Source: JBEBVQ01 sp964527735 (GTDB lineage Bacteria > Bacteroidota > Bacteroidia > Chitinophagales > Chitinophagaceae). From it: a stretch of 64,000 nt of DNA. Shown piece after piece: positions 16,618 through 24,135 of this stretch. Every line of letters begins with the position of its first letter. Positions within the stretch are counted from its first letter, which is position 1. The stretch covers positions 124,001 to 188,000 of the forward strand of contig CAZGPG010000003.1 of the NCBI GenBank assembly GCA_964527735.1. The letters are read 5' to 3'. Both the position numbers and the translations under genes were made by a program. The notes under the pieces are model-generated. The model saw nothing but the letters and a program-made list of their open reading frames with translations, was not told the origin of the DNA and did no database searches.

Positions 16618-18426
16618 ATGAATATACGCAACATTGCTATTATTGCCCACGTAGACCACGGCAAGACCACACTCGTCGACAAGATCCTTCATACCACCAG
16701 CGTATTCCGCGACAACCAGGAAACCGGGGAGCTGATCATGGATAACAACGATCTCGAACGCGAACGCGGCATTACCATTTTTTCTAAAAATGCATCCGTT
16801 ACATACAAAGACGTTAAGATCAACGTCATCGATACCCCGGGTCACGCCGATTTCGGCGGTGAAGTAGAACGTGTGCTGAAGATGGCCGACGGCGTAATTC
16901 TCCTGGTGGACGCCTTCGAAGGTCCTATGCCGCAAACCCGTTTTGTTTTACAGAAAGCACTGCAATTGAATCTCCATCCGATTGTGGTGATCAACAAGGT
17001 AGACAAGCCCAATTGCCGCCCGGAAGAAGTGCACGATGCGGTGTTTGAACTGTTCTTCCAGCTCGATGCTACCGAAGAGCAGCTGAATTTCACAACGCTG
17101 TACGGATCTTCCAAGCTGGGCTGGTTCAATACTTCTCTTACGCCTGCGGAAGATATCACCCCCCTGCTGGATACCATACTGGAAAAAGTACCCGAACCCA
17201 GGGTGTCCGAAGGTACATTACAGTTACAAATCACTTCGCTGGATTATTCTTCTTTCCTTGGCAGGATTGCAATCGGGAAGATCACCCGCGGTGTAATACG
17301 CGAGAATCAACAGGTGCAGCTTTGCAAGCCGGACGGTGTGTTTGTAAAATCCCGGGTGAAGGAATTGTATGTGTTTGAAGGGATGGGCAAAAAGCGGGTA
17401 GCGGAAGTTATTGCCGGCGATCTCTGCGCCGTAGTCGGTATCGAAAACTTCCAGATCGGGGAGACCATCGCCGATTTTGAAAATCCCGAGGCGCTTGAGA
17501 TCATTCCCATTGACGAGCCGACCATGAACATGCAGTTCTCCATCAACAACTCTCCTTTTTTCGGTAAGGAAGGAAAGTTTGTTACCAGCCGCCACATTCG
17601 TGACCGGCTGATGAAGGAGCTCGAAAAAAACCTTGCATTACGTGTGAAGGAAACGGATGATGCCGATAAGTTTCTGGTGTATGGCCGTGGCATTCTTCAC
17701 CTCAGCGTATTGGTAGAAACCATGCGCCGTGAAGGATATGAACTCACCATAGGGCAGCCGCAGGTGATTACCAAAGAAATAAACGGACAGAAGTGTGAGC
17801 CGTACGAAACGCTTGTCGTGGACGTACCTTCGGAGTTTAGCGGAAAGGTTATTGACCTGGTAACGCAGCGGAAAGGTGAGATGAATATCATGGAAAGTAA
17901 AGGTGAGATGCAGCACCTTGAATTTGAAATTCCCGCCAGGGGATTGATCGGCTTAAGATCCCAGATGCTGACTGCTACTGCCGGGGAGGCCGTCATGGCA
18001 CACCGTTTTAATGAATACAAACCCTGGAAAGGAACGATACCCGGCCGCAATAACGGCGTATTAGTAGCCAAAATGGGCGGTACGACTACCGGTTATTCCA
18101 TAGATAAACTGCAGGATCGTGGTTACTTTTTCGTTGATCCCGGAGAGGAAGTCTATGCCGGTATGATCATTGCAGAACACATCAAGCCCGGCGATCTGAA
18201 TGTGAATGCAGTGGAAGGAAAAAAACTGACCAATATGCGCGCTTCCGGGTCCGACGCGGCTACCAATATCGCCCCCAAGATCCAGATGACGCTTGAAGAA
18301 TGTATGGAGTACATCCAGCAGGATGAGTGTATCGAAGTTACTCCCAAGAGTATCCGTCTGCGCAAGATCATGCTCGACGAGAACGACCGCGCCAAATATG
18401 CCAAGATGCTGAAGTCGGAAGCGTGA
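16618..18426 (+). CDS. typA: Ribosome-associated translational GTPase TypA/BipA
   Basis: The 602-residue GTPase of the elongation factor superfamily binds ribosomes and supports growth under cold or stress and large-subunit assembly. The G domain has G1 AHVDHGKTTLVDKIL (residues 10-24), the switch I region ERERGITI, G3 DTPGHADFGGE and G4 NKVDKP. Domain II, the EF-G-like domains and the TypA-specific C-terminal segment (RGLIGLRSQMLTATAGEAVM) follow. The length is normal. It is transcribed alone, divergently from the polysaccharide locus, with a leader of about 110 nt. Confidence 0.98.
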   Translation: MNIRNIAIIAHVDHGKTTLVDKILHTTSVFRDNQETGELIMDNNDLERERGITIFSKNASVTYKDVKINVIDTPGHADFGGEVERVLKMADGVILLVDAFEGPMPQTRFVLQKALQLNLHPIVVINKVDKPNCRPEEVHDAVFELFFQLDATEEQLNFTTLYGSSKLGWFNTSLTPAEDITPLLDTILEKVPEPRVSEGTLQLQITSLDYSSFLGRIAIGKITRGVIRENQQVQLCKPDGVFVKSRVKELYVFEGMGKKRVAEVIAGDLCAVVGIENFQIGETIADFENPEALEIIPIDEPTMNMQFSINNSPFFGKEGKFVTSRHIRDRLMKELEKNLALRVKETDDADKFLVYGRGILHLSVLVETMRREGYELTIGQPQVITKEINGQKCEPYETLVVDVPSEFSGKVIDLVTQRKGEMNIMESKGEMQHLEFEIPARGLIGLRSQMLTATAGEAVMAHRFNEYKPWKGTIPGRNNGVLVAKMGGTTTGYSIDKLQDRGYFFVDPGEEVYAGMIIAEHIKPGDLNVNAVEGKKLTNMRASGSDAATNIAPKIQMTLEECMEYIQQDECIEVTPKSIRLRKIMLDENDRAKYAKMLKSEA

Positions 18427-18427
18427 A

Positions 18428-18464
18428 GAATTTGAAAATTTGAAAATGGGGAAATTTGAAAATG
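18428..18464. repeat. AATTTGAAAATG-family repeat
   Basis: Three iterations of TTTGAAAATK follow the typA stop directly. The same motif is found in inverted arrangement at 34037-34115, 34877-34940 and 43213-43311. This copy has only the direct half. Confidence 0.6.
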
Positions 18465-18539
18465 TGTAAAAGACGTTTCGCAATCTGTGTGGTTAAAACA
18501 GCGCTTTCCCGGATGTTTAGCGTAGCGCATCCGGGAACA

Positions 18540-18635
18540 TAGTCTGAATCACGGATTTATCCAGATTACACGGATGGCACGGATTAAAATCTGTGGAATC
18601 CCTTAATCCGTCTAATTCGTGATGCTGACAATGAA
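18540..18635. repeat. ATCACGGATTAG / CTAATCCGTGAT imperfect palindrome, solitary copy
   Basis: AATCACGGATTTATCC on the left is mirrored by CCGTCTAATTCGTGATG on the right, around an ACGGATTAAAATCTGTGGAAT core. It is related to the two tandem copies beside the GxxExxY gene (50438-50645) and to the half copy at 51025-51060, but no gene accompanies it here. Confidence 0.7.
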
Positions 18636-18685
18636 AAGTATCGTCCGGTATACCCTTCGGAACATCCGGGACAGCAGCGTGTCCA

Positions 18686-18712
18686 TTGTCCACTGTCAAT
18701 TGTTTACCTTTG
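18686..18712 (+). promoter_or_regulatory. Putative promoter of the metH-like gene (near-leaderless)
   Basis: A perfect TACCTTTG (18705-18712) with TTG at 18686-18688 fits the Bacteroidota -7/-33 pattern. The ATG begins only 5 bp after the -7 box, so the transcript would start at or very near the start codon. Confidence 0.6.
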
Positions 18713-18716
18713 TGTT

Positions 18717-19745
18717 ATGAACAGGAAGCAGGAACTATCACGTTTATTAGATGAGCGCATCCTCATCATTGACGGCGCCATGGGTACCATGATACAACGC
18801 TATAAGCTGGAAGAAAAGGATTATCGCGGAGAAAAGTTTAAAGACTGGCATATAGACCTGAAGGGGAATAACGACCTCCTATGCCTGACACAGCCTGGTA
18901 TTATCCGGGATATCCATACCGGATACCTCGAGGCAGGGGCCAACATTATAGAAACCAATACCTTTAATTCCCAGGCTATTTCGCTGGCGGATTACGGAAT
19001 GCAGTCGCTTGTAACGGAGATTAATATTGCTGCAGCGCGCCTGGCACGGGAAGCTGTTGATGCTTTCAAAGCATCTGCCAAAGAACCGGTGCACGTATAT
19101 GTAGCCGGCGCTATCGGCCCGATGAGCAAAACCCTGTCGCTTTCTCCTGACGTAAATCAGCCGGGCTACCGCGCCGTGACATTCGATGAAGTGGCTGAAG
19201 CTTATTATGAGCAGATCAGCGCCCTGGTTGAAGGAGGAGTGGATATCCTGCTGGTGGAAACGATCTTCGATACCCTGAACGCCAAAGCTGCTATTTACGC
19301 GATCGAAAAATATTTCAGTGAAACGCCGGGAGAAAAATTACCGGTGATGATCTCTGGTACGATCACCGATGCTTCCGGTCGTACGCTTAGCGGCCAGACG
19401 CTTGAGGCGTTTTATGTCTCCGTCATGCACGCAGACCCGCTTAGCATTGGTCTGAATTGTGCACTGGGCGCCGAGCAGATGCGTCCGCATGTGGAAGAAC
19501 TTGCTTCACTTGCTTCCTGCTATGTGAGCTGCTATCCGAATGCCGGCTTACCCAATGCTATGGGCGAATACGACGAAACGCCGGAAGAAACTGCTGCGAT
19601 TGTCGGTGAGTTTGCCCGCCAGGGGTGGATCAATCTGGTAGGCGGATGCTGCGGCACAACACCGGATCACATCCGCATTATCGCCGAAACCATGAAACAA
19701 TATCCACCGAGGTCTTTACCCCGTGTTTTGGAAACGTTGTCCTGA
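18717..19745 (+). CDS. Homocysteine S-methyltransferase domain protein (MetH N-terminal half)
   Basis: The 342-residue protein corresponds to the first module of cobalamin-dependent methionine synthase, the homocysteine-binding zinc barrel. It has ILIIDGAMGTMIQRYKL at the start, ETNTFNSQAISLADYG, GLNCALGAEQMRP (first zinc Cys near residue 247) and GGCCGTTPDHIR (Cys pair near residue 310). The folate, cobalamin and activation modules are absent. In many Bacteroidota MetH is encoded as two adjacent genes, but here no second half follows; the next gene is a secreted protein. It either works with a partner encoded elsewhere or uses another methyl donor. The stop comes at the natural domain boundary. 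Confidence 0.93.
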   Translation: MNRKQELSRLLDERILIIDGAMGTMIQRYKLEEKDYRGEKFKDWHIDLKGNNDLLCLTQPGIIRDIHTGYLEAGANIIETNTFNSQAISLADYGMQSLVTEINIAAARLAREAVDAFKASAKEPVHVYVAGAIGPMSKTLSLSPDVNQPGYRAVTFDEVAEAYYEQISALVEGGVDILLVETIFDTLNAKAAIYAIEKYFSETPGEKLPVMISGTITDASGRTLSGQTLEAFYVSVMHADPLSIGLNCALGAEQMRPHVEELASLASCYVSCYPNAGLPNAMGEYDETPEETAAIVGEFARQGWINLVGGCCGTTPDHIRIIAETMKQYPPRSLPRVLETLS

Positions 19746-19766
19746 TTCCTCTAAGCTCCAAAAAAT

Positions 19767-19815
19767 GCTGTCATTGCGGGCTTGACCCGCCCCTGCTGTT
19801 ATCACAACCGCTAAA
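19767..19815. repeat. GTCATTGCGGGCTTGACCCGC-type repeat fragment
   Basis: TGTCATTGCGGGC and GACCCGCCCC form a short hairpin just after the metH-like gene. The sequence resembles the left half of the element at 54823-54927. The rest of 19746-19980 holds a promoter candidate (19944-19951) and no visible gene. Confidence 0.5.
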
Positions 19816-19943
19816 AACAGTTATAGTGTGCATCATACGATGCCTGGACAGGTTCAATCATTTGTCGTTACTCGGTTATTAGGATATAAGACAATATGTC
19901 TCCGGTGCGCCATAAATAATTATGTTTGTTTTAATTTTTTTTT

Positions 19944-19951
19944 TACATTTG
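19944..19951 (+). promoter_or_regulatory. Putative -7 box of the T9SS cargo gene
   Basis: TACATTTG matches TAnnTTTG and lies 30 bp before the ATG at 19981. A TTTG at 19925-19928 may serve as the -33 element, with shorter than usual spacing. Confidence 0.5.
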
Positions 19952-19980
19952 GATGTATAAAATACCAAAAAATCAACGTG

Positions 19981-21084
19981 ATGAAAAAGTTACTTTTACT
20001 TTTAATGGCATCCGGTATTGCTGTAAGCCATGCACAAACAGTCCGGGAAGAAAACCGTGCTATGATTGGCAAGATTACCGCAACCTGGTGTCCGCCTTGC
20101 GGACAATGGGGATGGGCACTTGCTGATCAATATACAGAAACATACGAAGAGAATGCGTTCTACGTCGGCATATTCGCCAGTCCGCGCACAGATGGAGGGA
20201 ATGCTAAATTTAAAGACTCCACAGCCTATGCCTGGGCCAGCATGTTTGGTATGAGTGGTTTCCCCAGTTTCTCTGTTAATGGTGTGGATAAAAGCCTTCA
20301 GAATACTTCGGGAAATTCAGTGAACACGGCAGGGATCACACAGGATGTTACGAGTGCTATGGAAGCATACATACCTTCTCCTGTAATAGCTGGGACGGGA
20401 TACTGGTACCGGAAAGATGGATCGGAAATTACGGTGCAGATTAAAACAAAGTTCTTTGAGGATGTTACAGGCAATTACTATGTAGCCGCTTACCTGGTTG
20501 AAGACGGAGCGATGAATGTGCAGGCCAGCAAGGTCGGCACTGTTGCACACCACAATGTTTTGAGGGGCTCCATGAGCAGAAATGGAGACAGGATGAACCA
20601 CTGGGGAGAACAGATTGTCTCAGGGTCTGCATCTGCCGGCGATGAATTTGAAACCAGCATTACTCTTGATGTGGCTACGCAGACACTGTCACAGTCCCAG
20701 GGTTGGGATATGGCCAAGTTAAAGGTGATTACGATAATATGGAAGAGAAACAATATGGGAAAGTATGAATATGTGAATGGTAATGACAAGAATGACTTCC
20801 CCGCTTCTGTAACAGATATCGAAAAAGGAATGAGCAGCCTGGCTGTTTATCCGAATCCTGCTGCCGGTAATACTATGCTTTCCGTAATGATGCAGCAGGC
20901 TGCTGACGTGCAGATCCGCCTGATCGATGTTGCCGGTAGTGTGGTTTACACGGATAATGCGCGCTTTAACAGCGGTATGAATGCCTGGAATATTGAAACT
21001 TCCGGACTTGCTGCCGGTACATACCTGGTAAGCGTATCTTCCGCTAAAGGCACTGTTACACAGCGTTTGGCTGTAGTGAAATAA
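19981..21084 (+). CDS. Secreted thioredoxin-fold protein with T9SS C-terminal sorting domain (Omp28-like)
   Basis: The 367-residue product starts with a signal peptide (MKKLLLLLMASGIAVSHAQ). A thioredoxin-like segment has a CPPC redox motif in ITATWCPPCGQWGWA (about residues 32-46), followed by an Omp28-like region with YVAAYLVEDG and VAHHNVLRG. The last 80 residues form a type A sorting domain (LAVYPNPAAGNTMLSV ... GLAAGTYLVSV), the signal for export through the type IX secretion system. It is therefore probably cell-surface or extracellular. The ATG at 19981 is chosen because the signal peptide begins there. A strong terminator follows. Disulphide chemistry on a secreted substrate is an inference. 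Confidence 0.87.
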   Translation: MKKLLLLLMASGIAVSHAQTVREENRAMIGKITATWCPPCGQWGWALADQYTETYEENAFYVGIFASPRTDGGNAKFKDSTAYAWASMFGMSGFPSFSVNGVDKSLQNTSGNSVNTAGITQDVTSAMEAYIPSPVIAGTGYWYRKDGSEITVQIKTKFFEDVTGNYYVAAYLVEDGAMNVQASKVGTVAHHNVLRGSMSRNGDRMNHWGEQIVSGSASAGDEFETSITLDVATQTLSQSQGWDMAKLKVITIIWKRNNMGKYEYVNGNDKNDFPASVTDIEKGMSSLAVYPNPAAGNTMLSVMMQQAADVQIRLIDVAGSVVYTDNARFNSGMNAWNIETSGLAAGTYLVSVSSAKGTVTQRLAVVK

Positions 21085-21165
21085 GTGTTTAAGTTGTTTG
21101 TCGAAGCCACTACCATTAAATAGTTACAAGAATTTTAAATAGCCGTTCAATCGGTTCATTAAAGA

Positions 21166-21206
21166 TTAATAGCCGCTGCAAAATCTGCAGCGGCTATTAT
21201 ATTTTT
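21166..21206 (+). terminator. Rho-independent terminator after the T9SS cargo gene
   Basis: AATAGCCGCTGCA (21168-21180) pairs perfectly with TGCAGCGGCTATT (21186-21198) across a 5-nt loop, followed by ATATTTTT. It ends the transcript of the secreted protein gene about 80 bp after its stop. Confidence 0.85.
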
Positions 21207-21337
21207 CATTCACACGTGGAATGAATTATGATCACGGGTGAATGTGTGCCCGGTCAATTATCAATTGACCCAACGCCCATTGCAAAAAACAGGACGAATG
21301 ATTTATACGGGCGAATAACAGACAGGGACGAATAACA

Positions 21338-21361
21338 CGGGCGAATGCAATTCGCCCCTAC
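21338..21361. repeat. CGGGCGAATGCAATTCGCCC palindrome
   Basis: GGGCGAAT and ATTCGCCC form a short perfect hairpin. The reverse complement of the whole unit, including the CCTAC tail, occurs at 43850-43873 after paaD. It lies in the convergent gap before gyrB; apart from this and the terminator, 21085-21386 holds nothing gene-like. Confidence 0.7.
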
Positions 21362-21386
21362 ATTTATCCCTCATCCCTGATGGCTC

Positions 21387-23363
21387 CTACACGTCTATCC
21401 GTGCGTATTTGGCATGTGTTTCGATAAATTCCCTGCGGGGCGGCACTTCATCACCCATCAGCATCGCAAAAACACGATCTGCTTCCGCAGCGCTGTCTAT
21501 CGTTACCTGTTTGAGGATACGTGTGTCCGGGTTCATGGTCGTTTCCCAAAGCTGTTCGGCGTTCATTTCCCCAAGCCCTTTATACCGTTGTATATGCACC
21601 GAATCTTCCCGGCCGTTGGCAAATTTCTCTACCAGCGCCTTGCGTTCTTCCTCATTCCATGCGTATGCCTGTTCCTTGCCTTTCTTTACCAGGTATAAAG
21701 GCGGTTGGGCAAGGTACAGAAACCCTTGTTCTGTCAGCTCTCTCATATAGCGGAAGAAGAAGGTCAGAATCAGCGTGGCAATATGAGACCCGTCCACATC
21801 GGCATCGGTCATGATGATGATCTTGTGGTAGCGAAGCTTTGTCAGGTTCAGTGCCTTCGGATCTTCGGGTGTGCCAACGCTGACGCCCAGCGCGGTGAAC
21901 ATATTTTTGATCTCCTCGTTTTCATAGATCCGGTATTCCTGCGCTTTCTCCACATTCAGGATCTTACCGCGCAGCGGCAGGATCGCCTGGAAACTCCGGT
22001 CGCGGCCCTGCTTGGCTGTACCGCCTGCCGAATCACCTTCCACAAGATACAGTTCACAACGTTCGGGATCCCGGTCGGAGCAGTCGGCCAGCTTGCCGGG
22101 CATACCGCCGCCGGTCAGCACGCTTTTTCGCTGTACGAGCTCACGTGCCTTACGTGCTGCTGCACGCGCCTGGGCAGCCAGGATCACTTTGTCAATGATC
22201 ATTTTGGCATCTTTGGGATGCTCTTCAAGATAGGCCTCCAGCACACGGCTTACGCAGATATCTACCACGCCCATCACCTCGTTATTGCCGAGCTTGGTCT
22301 TTGTCTGTCCTTCAAATTGAGGCTCCGGCACCTTAACGGATATTATGGCGCTCAATCCCTCACGGAAGTCATCACCGGTGATCTCTACTTTCGCTTTCTC
22401 AAATAATTTGTTCTTGTCTCCATACGATTTAAAAACACGCGTGATCGCACGGCGGAATCCTGCTACGTGCGTACCCCCTTCGATGGTGTTGATATTATTT
22501 ACGTAAGAGAAAATGTGCTCGTTATAAGAAGTATTATAGCTCAGCGCCACATCTACTGCGACGTTGGATTCGGCATCATGCGTTTCCACATAAATAGGCG
22601 TGCTCAGCAGGGGGTCACGTTTGCCATTCCGGTCGAGCATTTGCACGAACTCCAAAATGCCGCCTTCACTGAAAAAAATTTCAGAAATGAATGCTCCTGA
22701 TTCATCTTCTTCACGCTCGTCTGTAAGCGTGATTGCAATACCTTTGTTCAGATAGGATAATTCGCGCAGCCTGCCTGCGAGGATCTCACGGTTGTACGCT
22801 TTATCCTTAAAGATGGTTTCGTCGGGCTCAAAATATTGCCAAGTGCCTCGTTTATCTGTTGTGCCAATCTCACGGACTGTATATTGAGGGATACCGGTGG
22901 CGTATTCCTGCTCAAAAATCTTTCCTTCGCGGTAAACGGTTGTGCGCATCAGGCTGCTCAGCGCGTTTACGCAGCTCACACCAACGCCGTGAAGCCCGCC
23001 GGATACTTTGTAAGAATCTTTATCGAACTTACCTCCGGCGTGGAGCACCGTCATCACCACTTCAAGTGCAGAACGCCCCTCTTTCGGATGAATGCCGGTG
23101 GGGATACCGCGGCCATTGTCCATGACGCTGATCGCATTATTCTTGTGAATGGTTACTTCTATATGTGAGCAATGCCCGGCCAGCGCCTCGTCGATGGAGT
23201 TGTCTACGACCTCATAAACAAGATGGTGCAGGCCTTTAACGCCGATATCGCCGATATACATGGCCGGACGTTTCCGTACGGCTTCCAGACCTTCCAATAC
23301 CTGAATGCTGCCGGCATCATAACCCGGCGGCGGAGTTTGTAACACTTCGTTTTCTGTATTCAT
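21387..23363 (-). CDS. gyrB: DNA gyrase subunit B
   Basis: The 658-residue ATPase subunit of DNA gyrase drives negative supercoiling. The GHKL ATPase domain has YEVVDNSIDEALAG, DNGRGIPTG and SGGLHGVGVSCVNALS. The TOPRIM domain has LVEGDSAGGTAKQGRDR and MTDADVDGSHI, and the C-terminal tail reads QRYKGLGEMNAEQLWETT. I chose the ATG at 23363 (MNTENEVLQTPPPGYD); an upstream in-frame ATG at 23405 would add 14 non-conserved residues. The length fits Bacteroidota GyrB. It is transcribed alone from a promoter about 105 bp upstream. Confidence 0.97.
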   Translation of the reverse strand: MNTENEVLQTPPPGYDAGSIQVLEGLEAVRKRPAMYIGDIGVKGLHHLVYEVVDNSIDEALAGHCSHIEVTIHKNNAISVMDNGRGIPTGIHPKEGRSALEVVMTVLHAGGKFDKDSYKVSGGLHGVGVSCVNALSSLMRTTVYREGKIFEQEYATGIPQYTVREIGTTDKRGTWQYFEPDETIFKDKAYNREILAGRLRELSYLNKGIAITLTDEREEDESGAFISEIFFSEGGILEFVQMLDRNGKRDPLLSTPIYVETHDAESNVAVDVALSYNTSYNEHIFSYVNNINTIEGGTHVAGFRRAITRVFKSYGDKNKLFEKAKVEITGDDFREGLSAIISVKVPEPQFEGQTKTKLGNNEVMGVVDICVSRVLEAYLEEHPKDAKMIIDKVILAAQARAAARKARELVQRKSVLTGGGMPGKLADCSDRDPERCELYLVEGDSAGGTAKQGRDRSFQAILPLRGKILNVEKAQEYRIYENEEIKNMFTALGVSVGTPEDPKALNLTKLRYHKIIIMTDADVDGSHIATLILTFFFRYMRELTEQGFLYLAQPPLYLVKKGKEQAYAWNEEERKALVEKFANGREDSVHIQRYKGLGEMNAEQLWETTMNPDTRILKQVTIDSAAEADRVFAMLMGDEVPPRREFIETHAKYARIDV

Positions 23364-23466
23364 AAAAAGATATAAAATCCGGGGATATTTCCGGTGAAAA
23401 AGCATCTGTCAGGTGCCTGGTTTTTGAGTGCCATAAGACAAATGCTCACTGTGAAATTTATACCTA

Positions 23467-23497
23467 CAAAGATACTGAAAACAGGTCGGTTTAGCAA
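23467..23497 (-). promoter_or_regulatory. Putative gyrB promoter
   Basis: The minus strand carries TATCTTTG at 23474-23467, matching TAnnTTTG, with a TTG near 23495 at about the -33 position. The implied leader is roughly 95-100 nt. gyrB is often supercoiling-controlled, but nothing here shows that directly. Confidence 0.55.
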
Positions 23498-23567
23498 GGA
23501 AACTTTATGCATTTAAAGGGGGTTTAAACAGGGGTTTTGTTGTTGGATCATTTAGTCGTAGAAGCCC

Positions 23568-23847
23568 TTGAAACGGGTGCAATTCAAATCTTCGCATCGT
23601 GAAAGGCATTATAACAATAAGAACACCTCCCTCACTTATTATCCGCCGAAGCTCACCTACGCTAAAGCTTCGGTGAGTAATAAGGGACGATCACATCCTG
23701 TTCCTGACAGAGGCGTCTGTATTACAACGATGTAATCGTCTCCCCTTAAGGGGAGAACGTGAGGGGTGTTTCTGTGGATAGCAAAGGAACGAGGATATTA
23801 TAATCACTAAAAAAATGCGAAGATCTGAAATACACCCCTTGAAACCG
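23568..23847. repeat. Nested palindromic element, outer repeat
   Basis: The left arm (about 23568-23600, ending ATCTTCGCAT) is mirrored by the right arm (about 23815-23847, starting ATGCGAAGAT and ending CCCTTGAAAC). A second inverted-repeat element (23622-23770) sits between the arms. The element fills most of the non-coding gap between gyrB and the TPP riboswitch; no gene is visible in it. Confidence 0.65.
23622..23770. repeat. AACACCYCCCTCAC inverted-repeat element, copy 1
   Basis: The ends are AACACCTCCCTCAC and GTGAGGGGTGTT. Inside are GACGATCACATC and GATGTAATCGTC half-sites and the hairpin CTCCCCTTAAGGGGAG. The same ends and half-sites occur in copy 2 (26574-26687), with a different centre. 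It looks like a non-autonomous mobile or REP-type palindrome. Confidence 0.65.
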
Positions 23848-23855
23848 ATGATTCG

Positions 23856-23884
23856 TTGAATCGATTAAATAATCCCTACCTTTG
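23856..23884 (+). promoter_or_regulatory. Putative promoter of the TPP riboswitch transcript
   Basis: A TACCTTTG -7 box (23877-23884) with TTG at 23856-23858 fits Bacteroidota spacing. The -33 part lies within a GTTGAATCGATTAA repeat word. Transcription would start near 23890, just before the riboswitch. Confidence 0.6.
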
Positions 23885-23910
23885 CAGCGCAAACCGGTAC
23901 AATGCCGGAA

Positions 23911-23988
23911 TGCACGGGGTGCCTAAACAGTACAGGCTGAGATCATACCCGCTGAACCTGGACCGGATAATGCCGGTTAGGGATAAGT
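23911..23988 (+). ncRNA. TPP riboswitch (THI element)
   Basis: The conserved thiamine pyrophosphate aptamer is readable in order: GGGGTGCC, CTGAGATCATACCC, GCTGAACCTGGACCGG, ATAATGCCGG and AGGGATAAGTAAG. It lies about 150 bp before the TonB-dependent receptor start and in the same orientation. In this family TPP binding lowers expression of downstream thiamine genes, so the receptor is predicted to be induced when thiamine is scarce. A terminator or ribosome-blocking helix was not clearly resolved by eye. Confidence 0.95.
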
Positions 23989-24135
23989 AAGATCAGCTAC
24001 CTCCTGTTGCCTCCATTTTGTATGTATTGCTCTATGCACGGGTGCACACGTGTGGGTAGGGTTGTAATACTGCAGATGGTTGTAACGCAGGGATTGTACA
24101 TGCATGGGCTCCGCTTAACACTTAAAAACACGACC

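Noticed and set aside
19746..19980. Remnant of a MetH C-terminal half after the MetH-like gene
   Set aside because: No pterin- or B12-binding motif could be read in any frame of this short gap.
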